Shown piece after piece: positions 11,537-22,512 of a stretch of 64,000 bases of DNA (position 1 is the stretch's first letter; each line of letters opens with the position of its first letter). The notes below the pieces were generated by a model, which was not told the origin of the DNA, searched no databases, and was given only the letters and a program-made list of their open reading frames with translations. The DNA is taken from NCBI RefSeq assembly GCF_026210795.1, contig NC_089432.1, positions 4,092,001 to 4,156,000 of the forward strand, given 5' to 3'. The position numbers and the translations under genes were made by a program. This stretch comes from Rhizophagus irregularis (lineage: Eukaryota; Glomeromycota; Glomeromycetes; Glomerales; Glomeraceae).

Positions 11537-14500
11537 ATGCTACGTAAAACATTTCGCTACAAACATGCAAATAAACAGTTAACACTTCACAAACGTTATT
11601 CTTACATATCATCTTTACGAGATTATGATATTAAAAATGCTATTAAAGCGTATTCAAATAATCCAGTTATCGAAGAACCATTACTAAATTATTCTCAAAT
11701 AACAAATGAAACTACTAATGAATTTAGTTTAATGCAAAATTATGATGAAATCAATCATATTGCCGAAGAAATACCAACTGATAATGAATACAATACACAA
11801 TACGATAGTTCTGAAAAAGAAAGAGATATAACTGATAATGAATATGATACTGATTCAGAATCACAAAATGATAATTCTGAAAAAGAAAGACATATAACTG
11901 ATAATGAATATGATACTGATTCAGAATCACAAAATAATAGTTCTGAAAAAGAAAGGCATATAATTGATAATGCTCTAGATCCTTCTAGATTGCCAAATAA
12001 TACAAGCGATTTTTCACCATATTTTGACAACATTACCACAGCTTTGTTATTTTGTTGGATACAGAAACATAATATATGTAAGCATATTATTATATTATTA
12101 TCCAATTTGATCAATATTAGGAAAGTTTTTTAACTATTGCTTGTAAGCCATACATTTATAAACTTTTTGTTTGATATTTTAGCTACACATGCGTATGATG
12201 ACCTTGTAAGTATCATCCATCATCCAAAATTCAATAGCAATGATGTAGTGACAAACATCCGATATTTTCGTCAATGGAGACAACGGCTACCTCTTTTGCC
12301 AATAGCAGCAAATACAGTTTCGATTTCATCTAAAAAAACGCCATCGACTTCTTCTGAATCTAAAATGACATACTATTTATTGATTAATGATATTATTTGG
12401 CATGTATTAAACAATCCAGCTATAATGAATCACATGTATTTTGGTCCAGGAATCGAAGCAAATGTAAAGTCAGAATTTTGGCATGGGACTTTATGGGCCG
12501 AATCTCCACTTTTTGGTCAAGAAAAGATTGTTATTTCACAAGGTAATAATAATATCTATTTTTTAGGATCATATTTTTTTAAAAACTAAGTTCTTCACTT
12601 TATAGTAACATATTATTGCGGAGAATTTATTTATTATTTGTCCAATGGTGGACATAAGCTGCTTGGTTTTCTTAGATCGATACAAGTTAATGAAGAAAAC
12701 CAATATGTATTGAAAATACAAAAACTTTTGTATTATGAAGATATACCTGGTATATTTAAAGGGCATCTTAGACAGCAACGATCCAAATCTGGTGAAGTAT
12801 GGATGCTTGATGATAACTTTGTTTTCATTTGTCCTTCACAAGTTTATAATAAAGCAACAGTCAAATTGCCACATTTACATCAAGTTCTGTCTCACAGTGA
12901 TCTTTATGTATTAGAAATAATTTATAAACATAATAATCATTGGCGGGTTAGAGATATTCAACTATCTTACCAACATCCTGCTCACTCCATTATAATTAAT
13001 AACCCACCTGTAGATTCAATGCCAGTTTATAAATTATTCTTAGATCTTTACTATGATGATTTCGGTACATTCAGAAATGTGTATCACTCATTGGGAGGAG
13101 TTTATGTGCAATTTGGCAATATGCCAGCACATATGCGAAAACGACTCAAAAATCATTTCGTAATTGGATTTGTGCCATTCGGCGGTAATTTTGATGAGTT
13201 TATTCAGCCATTCATTAATGAGTTAAAGGAATTTGAGAAGGGAAAAATAATGAATATACAAGGGCGAGACGTCTGGGTAGTTGCAGGTTTAGGAGTAGTT
13301 ACTGCAGACTTGCCTCAAGGGAATGATTTATCAGGTGTTTTAAGACATGGGGCAACAAAGGGGTGTCGTACTTGCACTGTAGAAAAATACTCATATACTG
13401 ATAATTCTACAGATATTATCAGACTATCACGTTATAAACAATGTACTGATTTAGATTTTTCCTTAATTGCAGCTGAAAGTTCAATAACAAGAAAAAAACA
13501 AATTGGTTCAGAATTCGGATTAAGAATAAAGCAAAGCATTTTAGATGAATTGCAAAGAGAAAGGCACTTGCAAACCCCGCAAGATATATATCATGCCACA
13601 GCAGGAAAAATTAAGCGCCTTCTTAGATTGACATGTGAATTATTTTCACATGAGGGGGAAAATGCATTCATCAGAACCTGGAAAGCTTTAGAAAAACCAA
13701 AGAAATGGGCTCATTTACCAAATCCCATAAGTCATCATGAAAGTTTCATGATGTCAGATTATCTTCGCTTGGCGATGATAATGCCATTTATCCTTCACCG
13801 TTTTCTAAAGGTTATACATATTAAAAGTGATAATCTGGCTTTAATTCAGCAACGAATTAACGTTCAGCGAAATGATTTGGTACCAAAATATATTGTAAAA
13901 TGTTGGGTTTGTGTTGCTCAAACCATGAAAATTGCTTTTGATAGACATTTTACTAATGAAAAATATATTGAATTGCAAAGATGTTTAGACGCCGAAATGA
14001 ATATTTTAACACAAGTAGTTCATAATATTTATTATGGTTCTTCATTAATTTGCCTTATATTGATTTACATATTATATATATTTAGGTTTTTGAAGAATTC
14101 GTCAACCTCCCAAATCTTCATCTTAATTTTCATTTTCTTTTACATGCCCGTACTTATGCCACTTTATCTAATACTCAAGTGGGTATAAAAGAAATGATAC
14201 ATAGGATTTTCAAATCAATGGTGCTAAAAACTAACCGAAAAACAGTGGAGCTTGATTTGATTAAACGTTATAACACTATCTTTGCAATACGGCATCTTGT
14301 TGATGGAGGAACCGATAGAAGATTTTCACGATCTAGCAATGGCTTCACTTCATTGCGAAAAAGTGACAAAAGCTTATTTACTAATTGGTATGTTACAGAG
14401 ATAATTCATTTTCTCAAGATGATTATGAAAATGAAACTGGAGGTAATAAAGTTGCAATTATTTTACTTTAATATAACTTCAATATAATTCAAAATTCGTA

Positions 14501-15064
14501 ATTATAACCCTTTATAAAGTTCAATTATCAATAGGATGTTTTTACGATATTAAACTAAAACAAAGAATATCTTCAAAAAATACTGGAAATTTTGTAACAT
14601 TTTCGTTACAAGATGCCAATTTTAAAGCTGAACTATATGAATCTTATAAAGATCTTAAACTTAATTCAGCACTCATAAATTCTTCTTTAACTTGGTATCA
14701 ACGGGTTTCCTACATGACGGAAGATAATTATGGAAATACTGAAAAAGTCTGTTTACAACTTGGAGATATTTTAACAATACAAGAAGAGGAGTGCGAATCT
14801 TATGCCAAGCTTCAATCGATATTTCAACATAAAGGCAATGATGATAAGTTCTATGTCTTTATTGTTGTTGCTTGGTTTGAATATGTTAACCAAAATCATA
14901 CAATTTTAGAATGTCCGATTTATAGGCTTAATGATCGGCAATGGAGAAGAGTATTCCCGATTACTGTTATTGATAAAGCTCATAAAGCACACTTTATACG
15001 CAGATCAGTTGACACAGATGATGGTTATTGGTACAAAAATCAATTTTATTTCACGGCTATTTGA
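11537..15064 (+). CDS. Transposon gene C: CACTA/Plavaka-like transposase
   Basis: Five exons: 11537-12077, 12183-12542, 12606-14014, 14086-14442 and 14535-15064, about 1,065 residues. The N-terminus is basic (MLRKTFRYKHANKQ), then a Ser/Asp/Glu repeat (TDNEYDTDSESQN). The core has FGPGIEANVKSEFWHG, LFLDLYYDDFGTF with a likely first catalytic Asp, VQFGNMPAHMRK, VTADLPQGNDLSG with a likely second Asp, and the Cys pair GATKGCRTC, in the order seen in Tnp2/Plavaka transposases. The C-terminal part has LHLNFHFLLHARTY and MIHRIFKSMVLKTNRKTVELDL. The last exon (GDILTI, FYVFIVVAWFE, ILECPIYRL) resembles a BAH-type beta domain. Exon 4 needs one frame change near 14390, so the copy may be inactive. The third catalytic residue was not assigned. 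Confidence 0.78.
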
Positions 15065-15472
15065 TTGTTTTATTTATTACCTTTGTACTATTACAATGAA
15101 GCTGCTATTAGGTAGCTTAGTAGTTTAAATCAATATCAATACAATATAATATTTAGGTTACCTAATTTTATTGAATTTTTACCTATAAACTGCTTAGTAG
15201 CAACTTAAGAACAACCTACACATAAATATTTAAATTACCATTAAGTATTCTATAAATCGCTTATTTTAAATTATTAAACTACCTTCAAGTAACGTATAGG
15301 CTACCAATTATTAAATATCTAAGCTACCTATAAATCTTTATAGTGTTTACATAAATGATGCTTATCAAAATTGTCTAGGTTACTTTAAAGGTAACCTAGT
15401 TGTGATGTTTTATGTCTGCTAATAGGTGGCAGTTAGGTAATCTTTGTGTGGCCTAACTAAATCAAATTTTGG
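15065..15472. other. Right subterminal region of the 8.9-kb transposon
   Basis: Non-coding, with many short motif copies in both orientations: TTAGGTAGCTTAG near 15110, AGGTTACCTAA, GCTTAGTAGCAAC, AGGCTACC, AAGCTACC and the inverted pair AGGTTACTTTAAAGGTAACCT near 15380-15400. The left end has related motifs. Confidence 0.5.
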
Positions 15473-15487
15473 GGTTTCAGTAAAGTA

Positions 15488-16157
15488 TTGCCATCAGGCT
15501 ACCATTATTTGCAGCTATTTCATACCAATAAAAAGCCTTTTTTAAATCCTTTTCAACACCTATTCCTTTTTCATAACAATAACCAATGCTTACTTGTCCA
15601 GGTGTAAAATTTTTATCAACTGCTTTTTCATAATATTCAATAGCTAACTTATCATTTTTCATAGTTCCTTTTCCATAAAAATAACACTCACCAATAAAAT
15701 ATTGTGCCAAAATATGATTTTTTTCTGATGCATTAATAAACAAATTAAATGCATTTTCATCATTTTTATTTATTTCAATTCCATAATAATCAAAATATCC
15801 AAGAATAAAAATAGAATTTGAACTATTTTTATTATCTAATAACCAATTATAAACTTCATGTGAATTTAAATCATAATTATTAAAATATTCAATAACTTGT
15901 TGTTTCACTGAATTTATTTCAAGTCCTTTATTTATTAATTTAAAAATAAAATCATGTATTTCATCAACTATAATGTTAAAATCTTCAATTGCAAAATTTT
16001 CTTGTTTATTTAATCTTGCTATAGGATCAATTTCTTTAATATTCATTTTATCAAAATAATGAATAAGTTGAGATAAATCTCCTTGTAATTCTGAATTATT
16101 AGTACTTAAAGAAGTATCATTAAATTCTTGTTCATTTGTATACTCGGTATCTTGCAT
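15488..16157 (-). pseudogene. 5' part of the transposon-split Sel1-repeat gene
   Basis: It opens MQDTEYTNEQEFNDTSLS, preceded by the family promoter, and encodes the N-terminal region plus about two and a half Sel1 repeats to ANNGSLMAI. There it meets the transposon end CTTTACTGAAACC and soon reaches a stop. The closest copy is 40408-41439. The promoter is intact, so a truncated protein of about 224 residues could in principle still be made. Confidence 0.87.
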
Positions 16158-16390
16158 TTTGATATTATTGAGTGTTATCAAACGTATTGAATAATGATAA
16201 GTTAACAGTAAAGTTAGAAAAAAATGAAAAGTAAAAATTATTAAAGTTTATTGTGTATACCTATTTTATATTGTTTTTCTCGATGATAGTCGTACAAGCG
16301 TACATCGTGATTTAGTATTACCTGTTACCAAACAAAAAAGTCAGTTGATGCTCACCTTGGTACCACAGTACACAGTAAATAATGACGTCA
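16158..16390 (-). promoter_or_regulatory. Sel1-family promoter block with TGACGTCA
   Basis: It shares the GATGATAGTCGTACAAGCGTAC-type segment (near 16282) and the palindrome TGACGTCA at 16383-16390 with the other copies, in the same order and similar distance from the ATG. Confidence 0.5.
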
Positions 16391-18007
16391 TCAAGAATTT
16401 TTTTAGCACCCAAGTTTTGTGGGCGTGGATTTTTGTGTTACAGGGGTGACAAATAAATTTTTGTCACTAAAAAATTCTGTCCCTCAGATACTTAATGTTT
16501 TTGAAGCAAGGGAATATGTACTGATCTAAAGCAGTACCCATACTATATGTTTTACCACTACCAGTTTGACTAAAAAAGTAGGGGGAAGGGTTGAATAATA
16601 AAATAATAAAATGGTTAATAAATTGTTTCATTTATCATGATTTTTTTTCTATGAAAAAGTTGTATATATTCTAATAATCATAGATGACATAGAACCGAAA
16701 ATAATTATGTGACTTATAATACTTTTAATTGAAAATAATAATACAAATTATAGTATTTTTCAATATACCTTCAGGACTAGGGAGTTTATCTTCGTTATCT
16801 TCAAATGGAAGTTGACATCTAAAGAGTTAAAAATAATAAAAAAATTGATTTCAAGTCTAACAAACTTAACTATTTCGTATGTAAGACTAAAGTTAAAAAA
16901 AAATCATAATTTTTGTTTTTTTGATAATCTCTTAACAGATTTATTTTTATGGAAAAAAATTTTCTTAAATCTTGCAAAAAAATAATAAATTTTGAAAAAT
17001 TTTATTCATCAACGGAAGATAAATTTTAATTTGTTAACCATTAAAATTTAACCAATCAGTTTGCACAAAAAATAAACGTGACTTATATATATGTGGCTAT
17101 GTATTTGTGGCTGGTAGCAAATAGGAAATAGGAAAAGTTTAAATCCGGCGACCGAAGGGAGCCCCTATACCAAATATTAATAAAGACTTTAAGATGCAAT
17201 TAAAGGATCATTTATTAAAGCAAATGAATAATATAATTTGTATTATTATTAATGATACAATTATTAAAGTATAAGAAAACGTAACGTCTGTCTAATATTA
17301 CTATTATAACTCAATAGTACAAGTTTTCGCATAATGTCCTATCCCATGGCATTTTTTTACAAGTTGCTTTTCGTTTAGATGATTTACTTTCTTGATCTTC
17401 ATAAGTATCTCGCAATGTTGCACCTGTTATAATTAGTTTTATCTGATAAAACAGTACTACGCACATTTTTCTCAACAGCGCGCGCTCATGGAAATTATCA
17501 TCTTACCGTTCAAACTCATCTTGTTCATGTTCAATAAATTCTGAAATGATAGCTACATGTTTAGTATTTACGTTACTTAATGTTATCATTAACATTTTGA
17601 AGAACTCATACCTGGATTATCAAAAGAAAAAAATCCCTTTCCGCCAAGTCCAACTTTCCAGAAGTGTCAAAGGAAAAAAAGTGTTGGTTATTCATTAGAG
17701 AAATGTCAAAGGAAGGAATGGTTTGGTTATTTATTAGAATTAAAGAATGAAAGAAGTGAAATAGAAGCGAAAAGAAAAGAAAATGATCTAGATGATAAAC
17801 TATTAAAAACTATCAAATAAACTATTTGCTGAAGTGGCCATACTCAAAAATCAGGCCGCTAAAAAAAACTAAGTCTCTCAGATACTTAATGTTTTTGAAC
17901 TCGTGGCTGCACGTGATCAGGTGACAGTTAAATGTCACTTGTTCCTTATATGGTGAAGATCGACACAAACCGCGCCCACAAAACCGGAGTGCAATAAATT
18001 TTAACGA
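16391..18007. other. Intergenic region between divergent family members
   Basis: Mostly A+T-rich DNA with no intact gene. It holds the kinesin-like fragment at 16494-16570, a small G+C island with GGCGACCGAAGGGAGCC near 17148, and a plus-strand segment near 17695-17820 that reads as charged coiled-coil-like sequence (LLELKNERSEIEAKRKEND) without a usable start. The motif TCAGATACTTAATGTTTTTGAA occurs at both 16482 and 17877, hinting at a short duplication. Confidence 0.4.
16494..16570 (-). pseudogene. Kinesin motor P-loop fragment
   Basis: The minus strand reads SQTGSGKTYSMGTALDQYIF. GQTGSGKTYSMG is the nucleotide-binding P-loop signature of kinesin motors, where the Lys-Thr binds ATP phosphates. 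Only this segment is recognisable; no further motor motifs (SSRSH, DLAGSE) were found nearby, so it is a relic or captured fragment. Confidence 0.55.
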
Positions 18008-18233
18008 TGACGTTTTATATGTAAATTACTGCGGTACTGCTGCGGTACTGCGGTACCATGGCGACTGATTGACTTTTTTGTTTGGTAATACTAAAAATCA
18101 CGCTGTACGTTGTGCGACTATTTGGAGAAAAAAAATTTATATAATAGGCATACACAATTAAACTTAAAAAAAAAAATGAAAAGTAAAACTTTCTGTTAGC
18201 TTATTATTATTCAATACGTTCGATAATATCAAA
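18008..18233 (+). promoter_or_regulatory. Diverged family promoter of the kinase-Sel1 gene
   Basis: It contains the family segments in degenerate form: TGACGTTT at 18008-18015 instead of TGACGTCA, and GTACGTTGTGCGACTATTTGG near 18106 instead of the GTACGCTTGTACGACTATC core. The leader AATACGTTCGATAATATCAAA before the ATG is the same as in the copy at 28481. The loss of the perfect palindrome suggests altered control compared with the Sel1-only genes. Confidence 0.4.
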
Positions 18234-20394
18234 ATGCAAGATACCGAAAATACAAATAATACAAATGAATGGGTCAATTGGATTGAAGAAGCTGTTGATA
18301 AAGAACATTTAAAATTTTATGAATATGAAGAATTTAATAATATTCAACATATTGGTACTGGAAGTTTCGGAAACGTATATCGTGCAAATTGGAAAAATTC
18401 AGGAAAACTAGTTGCATTAAAATCGTTTATTAGTCTTAATAACTTCACCATGAAAGAACTCGTTCGTGAGGTATTTTAATGCAGTATAATACATTTTTTT
18501 TTCGTCTATGAATTTTTATCTAATATATTTATTTCAAATATTTTATTTTTTTATTCAGTTAAAAATTCAACGCAAAGTTGATTTCCATGATAACATTATT
18601 AGTTGCTATGGAATAACAAAACTTGAGTTAGGTATTATTAACATCACATTGATAAATATAATATTCTTTTAATCGCAAAATTTTACAAAAGTTCATTTAG
18701 TAATTACTTCTTTTATTCATTAGAAAATCATAATATTTATCGGTTAGTATTGGAATACGCCGACGGTGGTACTCTTCGAAGTTATTTAAAGAAAAATTTT
18801 AACAAGCTTACTTGGGATGACAAATATAATATGGCATACCAGTTATCTTGTGCCGTATCATGCTTACATAATGAAAAAATAGTGCATCGTGATTTGGTAA
18901 TGTATTTGTATTATTAATTTATAAAAAATATTTAAATAATTTATATGTTTCTTTAATAGCACTCCTGTAATATACTAGTCCGTAATAACACAATCAAATT
19001 AGCAGATTTTGGATTATCTAAAAGAATTGGAACATCATCTAATTTTCAATCTAAATTATTTGGTGTGATTCCTTATGTCGATCCAAAAAGCTTTAGTAGA
19101 CGAAGAAATAATAATAATCAATCAACACAAATGTTCTCATTAAATGAAAAAAGTGATATTTATAGTATAGGCGTATTATTTTGGGAAATATCTAGTGGGC
19201 AGCCTCCTTTTTATGTTGAGGATGAAGAATATGATGTTGGTTTAGCTGTGGAAATTTTACAAGGTCTTAGAGAAACTGTTGTTCCTGATACTCCTGAAGA
19301 ATATATTAAAATTTATACCGGTGAGTAATATTTTAATTTTTAAATTTTATATTCTAAATATTATTAATTCTAAATTATGTTTGGTTTTAGAATGTTGGGA
19401 TGGTGAACCAGATAATCGTCCAACTATATATCAAGTCGTTGATTGGCTAAATGCAATAATTATAAAATCAGATGTAATAGTAGATAATCATCAAATGTCA
19501 AATGAACAAGAAAATGATTTTTTTATAAGTACTAATAATTTAGAATTACGAGATTTATCTCAACTTATTCAAAATTTTGATAAAATGAATACTAAAGAAA
19601 TTGATTCTATGGCAATATCAAGTAAACAAGAAAATCTTTCAACTGAAAAAGATTTTAACATTATAGTTGATGAAATAAATGATTTTATTTATAAATTAGA
19701 AAATAAAGGAATCGATTGGAAATTAAAAAAGCAGCAAGTTATTGAATATCTTAATAATCATAATTTAAATTCACAAGAATTTTATAATTGGTTATTAAAT
19801 AATCAAAATAGTTCAAATTCTATTTTTATTCTTGGATTTTTTAATTATTATGGAATTATAACAAGTGAAAACAATGATAAAGCATTTAATTTGTTTATTA
19901 ATGCATCAGAAAAAAATCATACATTAGCACAAAATTTTGTTGGTTTGTGTTATAGACATGGATATGGAACTATAAAAAATGATAAATTTTCTTTTGAATA
20001 TTATGAAAAAGCTGCAAATGATGGAAATATAGGTGCAGTGTATAATCTTGGTATTTCATATAAAAATGGAATTGGTGTTGAAAAAGATTATAATAAAGCT
20101 TTTGAATTGTTAAAGCAATCAGCTGAAGAAGGACATATAATGGGATTAATGATGTTAGGATATTGTTATGAAAAGGGTATTGGAACTAAAGTTGATAAAC
20201 AAAAAGCAATTGAATTATATCAAGAATCAGCAAATTTAGGAAACGAGGTAGCACAAAATAATCTTGGTGTTATGTATAAAAATGGAGATGGAATTGCAAA
20301 AGATATAGATAAAGCGATTTATTGGTATGAAAAATCTGCCAAACAAGGATATGAGCCAGCAAAAAATCATTTAAAAAGACTTCAAAAAAAATAA
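18234..20394 (+). CDS. Protein kinase fused to Sel1 repeats (TKL-like)
   Basis: Five exons, 18234-18470, 18559-18631, 18724-18896, 18960-19320 and 19391-20394, sum to 1,848 nt, an exact 615 codons plus stop. The kinase domain occupies about residues 30-300: glycine loop IGTGSFGNVYRANW, VALKSF with the ATP-binding Lys, catalytic VHRDLHSCNILV, magnesium-binding DFG in LADFGLSKRIG, activation segment VIPYVDP, and SDIYSIGVLFWEISSGQPPF. The HRDLHSCNIL loop fits the tyrosine-kinase-like group expanded in Rhizophagus. Exon 5 finishes the kinase (CWDGEPDNRPTIYQVVDWLN) and adds the Asn-rich linker and six Sel1 repeats. All key catalytic residues are present, so it is probably active in cytoplasmic signalling; substrate unknown. 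The same gene structure is on the minus strand at 57043-59336. Confidence 0.88.
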
Positions 20395-21117
20395 GTTTTT
20401 TAATAAACTATTCTCATTCAAATTTTAAAATTTTAGATCATTAGTTTACAGTATTTATTTTTATAAAAATTTACAAAATAGTAAACACACCGCCCTAAAA
20501 TAATGATAGTTAAAATTTTTACCTATTTTATTATATATACTTTATTTTATAATTAAACATACTCGTAAGAAGACATTTTCGATCTAACATACCTATTAAT
20601 AATGGAAGCACATTGAGACTTATCGCGAACCTTCAATTTTTCAATGGATTTTCTTTTTATTAACTACAAAAAAGAAATTTATTAATCAGAATTTTTTTAT
20701 TTATAATAATAATTTAAATACTTTATTTATTATTCCATCTATTATACAATGTATAGTCTTCTTTTTTTTCAATAGGATCCATTTGATAGTTTTTTTTTGA
20801 TAACTGAAGGTCCCATATGAAAAAATGAACACTACATTTCTTTAAAACCCCTATAAGTATTATTTTTACTAAGACCTTTTTAACTAAAATTTTTAATGAT
20901 CGTATCTTTTTTTCAAAATTAGAATTTAAAAAATCATCATAACTCTAAATTAATGCAACTGTAACTAATTATAGTGAGATATTGAGAATTTTCTTTTACA
21001 AAAAGAAGAATAAAGACATGAATATTTGAATTTATAAAAACACTTTTTAGAGAAAATAAATTAAAATAGGAAACGATTTCCAATTTTATTTGAATTTCTT
21101 TGGGTCAACTTTTTTAT
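20395..21117. other. Intergenic, nothing recognised
   Basis: A+T-rich sequence between the kinase-Sel1 stop and the Tc1/mariner-like element. It does not match the 3' flank of the Sel1-only units beyond the first few dozen bases, and I see no reading frame or repeat of note. Confidence 0.4.
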
Positions 21118-21483
21118 TATGGGCCGGTGCAAAAAGATTCGTACCTCAACAAAATGCCAATAAAAAAATTTTTTATTATATAAATGTTTATTTATTTATT
21201 TAATTTGAATTGATATATGTTTGGGAAATATAAAAATATAAGTGTAAGATTAAATTGTGTATTATCAATTAAAATTACTATAACCACTAAATTTTTATTG
21301 ATTAATTGTGCATTTTTTATATTATATTCAAAGTATTCTTTAACATATTTAAATGCCATTATCTAAAATTTAATTAAAACTTATGAAATTTTTTTTTTTA
21401 AACGAATTTAATAATGTATCATGAATGGATAAAGATTTTGAATGAGAACTTAAACTTACAATTTTCGCAATTATTTTAAAAAA

Positions 21484-22512
21484 ATGGAATGCGATAAATT
21501 AATGACAAGAATTAATATGATTATAAAGAAAAGAGCAGGGCTAGCTAGAACAACTCCCAATTTTATAATTTACGAAAAAGATATCTTAGGAGTCAAATAT
21601 ATTTATGACCTACAGATGGAAATGTTGTGCAAGAATTTGTTATATCAAGCAAACGGAAATAACAAATTAAAAATTTTATTTAAAATTAAAATGATCCAAG
21701 AACAGAAAAATTTTTGGACTTCGAGATGTCCTGGTGAATTAGAAATAACGAATTATAGGAAAAATAATTGGATCATATCGGCATTAAAGGCGCTAAATAA
21801 CGAAAAAATAAAAATTTGCAATCATGAAACTAAAGATTTTAAAGAAAATCACAGAATACAAGGAGGAAAGATAGATTTAATAGAATTACTTGAAGAGAAA
21901 GACTTCGTGACAAGTGCACAATCAAGAAAATCGAAAAATATAATGTTTCTAGAAGACATCCTGGAAGCGGATGGTATTACGTTATTAAAATGGAAGCATT
22001 TATGTAAGGAACAAGTACTGAACACGAAAGGTAAAACCCCAAAATGGTTCAAAAATCTAGAACACAAATTAATAGCAGATGAGAGCGGACAAGTAAGAAG
22101 AATAAAAAATGAATTTATAGGACAATCACAAAAAGAAAACATTCACGTAAATTTATTTGATGAAAACGAAAAACAAGATAAAAGTAGCATTATAACTTGG
22201 AACGACGAAGGTGAATACCCGATATTTAGTATAGATAAAAAAAGATCGCAGAGCAAAAAATATAAAAGAATAGGTATACATTTAATATTAGTCGGAGACC
22301 ATTACGACCTAAACAATTCACCTCGATTAGAAGAATGCCAAGAATGCTACAGAAATATTAGTAAAAAAAAGGGGAACAACGAATGTTTAATATATATAGA
22401 AAATGAAATCAGCAGAAAAATGGACAGAAGAAAAGAAGAAGACGATATCAAACCTTATGAAACTTTAAATAACACTAGGGAAACGGGAACCGTTGTAAGT
22501 CCGGAGCAATAA
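21484..22512 (+). pseudogene. LINE polyprotein fragment downstream of the reverse transcriptase core
   Basis: Open frame of 342 codons: KKRAGLARTTPNFIIYEKDI, IYDLQMEMLCKNLLYQANGN, IKMIQEQKNFWTS. This helical region resembles what follows the catalytic palm in fungal LINE polyproteins; the assignment rests on context (poly(A), target duplication) and general resemblance. No catalytic Asp pair lies in it. The first ATG sits 18 bases from the LINE 5' boundary, so the start is set by truncation rather than by a true gene start. Confidence 0.55.

Larger units (their letters stand above)
6573..15485 (+). mobile_element. 8.9-kb three-gene DNA transposon, CACTA/Plavaka-like
   Basis: The ends are inverted repeats CTTTACTGAAACC (6573-6585) and GGTTTCAGTAAAG (15473-15485), flanked by TA at 6571-6572 and 15486-15487. 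Comparison with the intact Sel1 copy at 40738 shows the empty site contains a single TA, so the boundaries are exact. Three intron-rich genes are all on the plus strand. Subterminal zones (6590-6830, 15090-15470) carry repeated motifs such as GTAGCTTA and AGGTTACC in both orientations, as is usual for CMC-type elements where transposase binds. A TA duplication is unusual for CACTA elements proper (3 bp), so the superfamily is inferred from the transposase. Confidence 0.88.

Noticed and set aside
11755-12114. Minus-strand frame with SLSFSELSFCDSESVSYSLS
   Set aside because: It is the antisense of the TDNEYDTDSESQN repeats of the transposase first exon.
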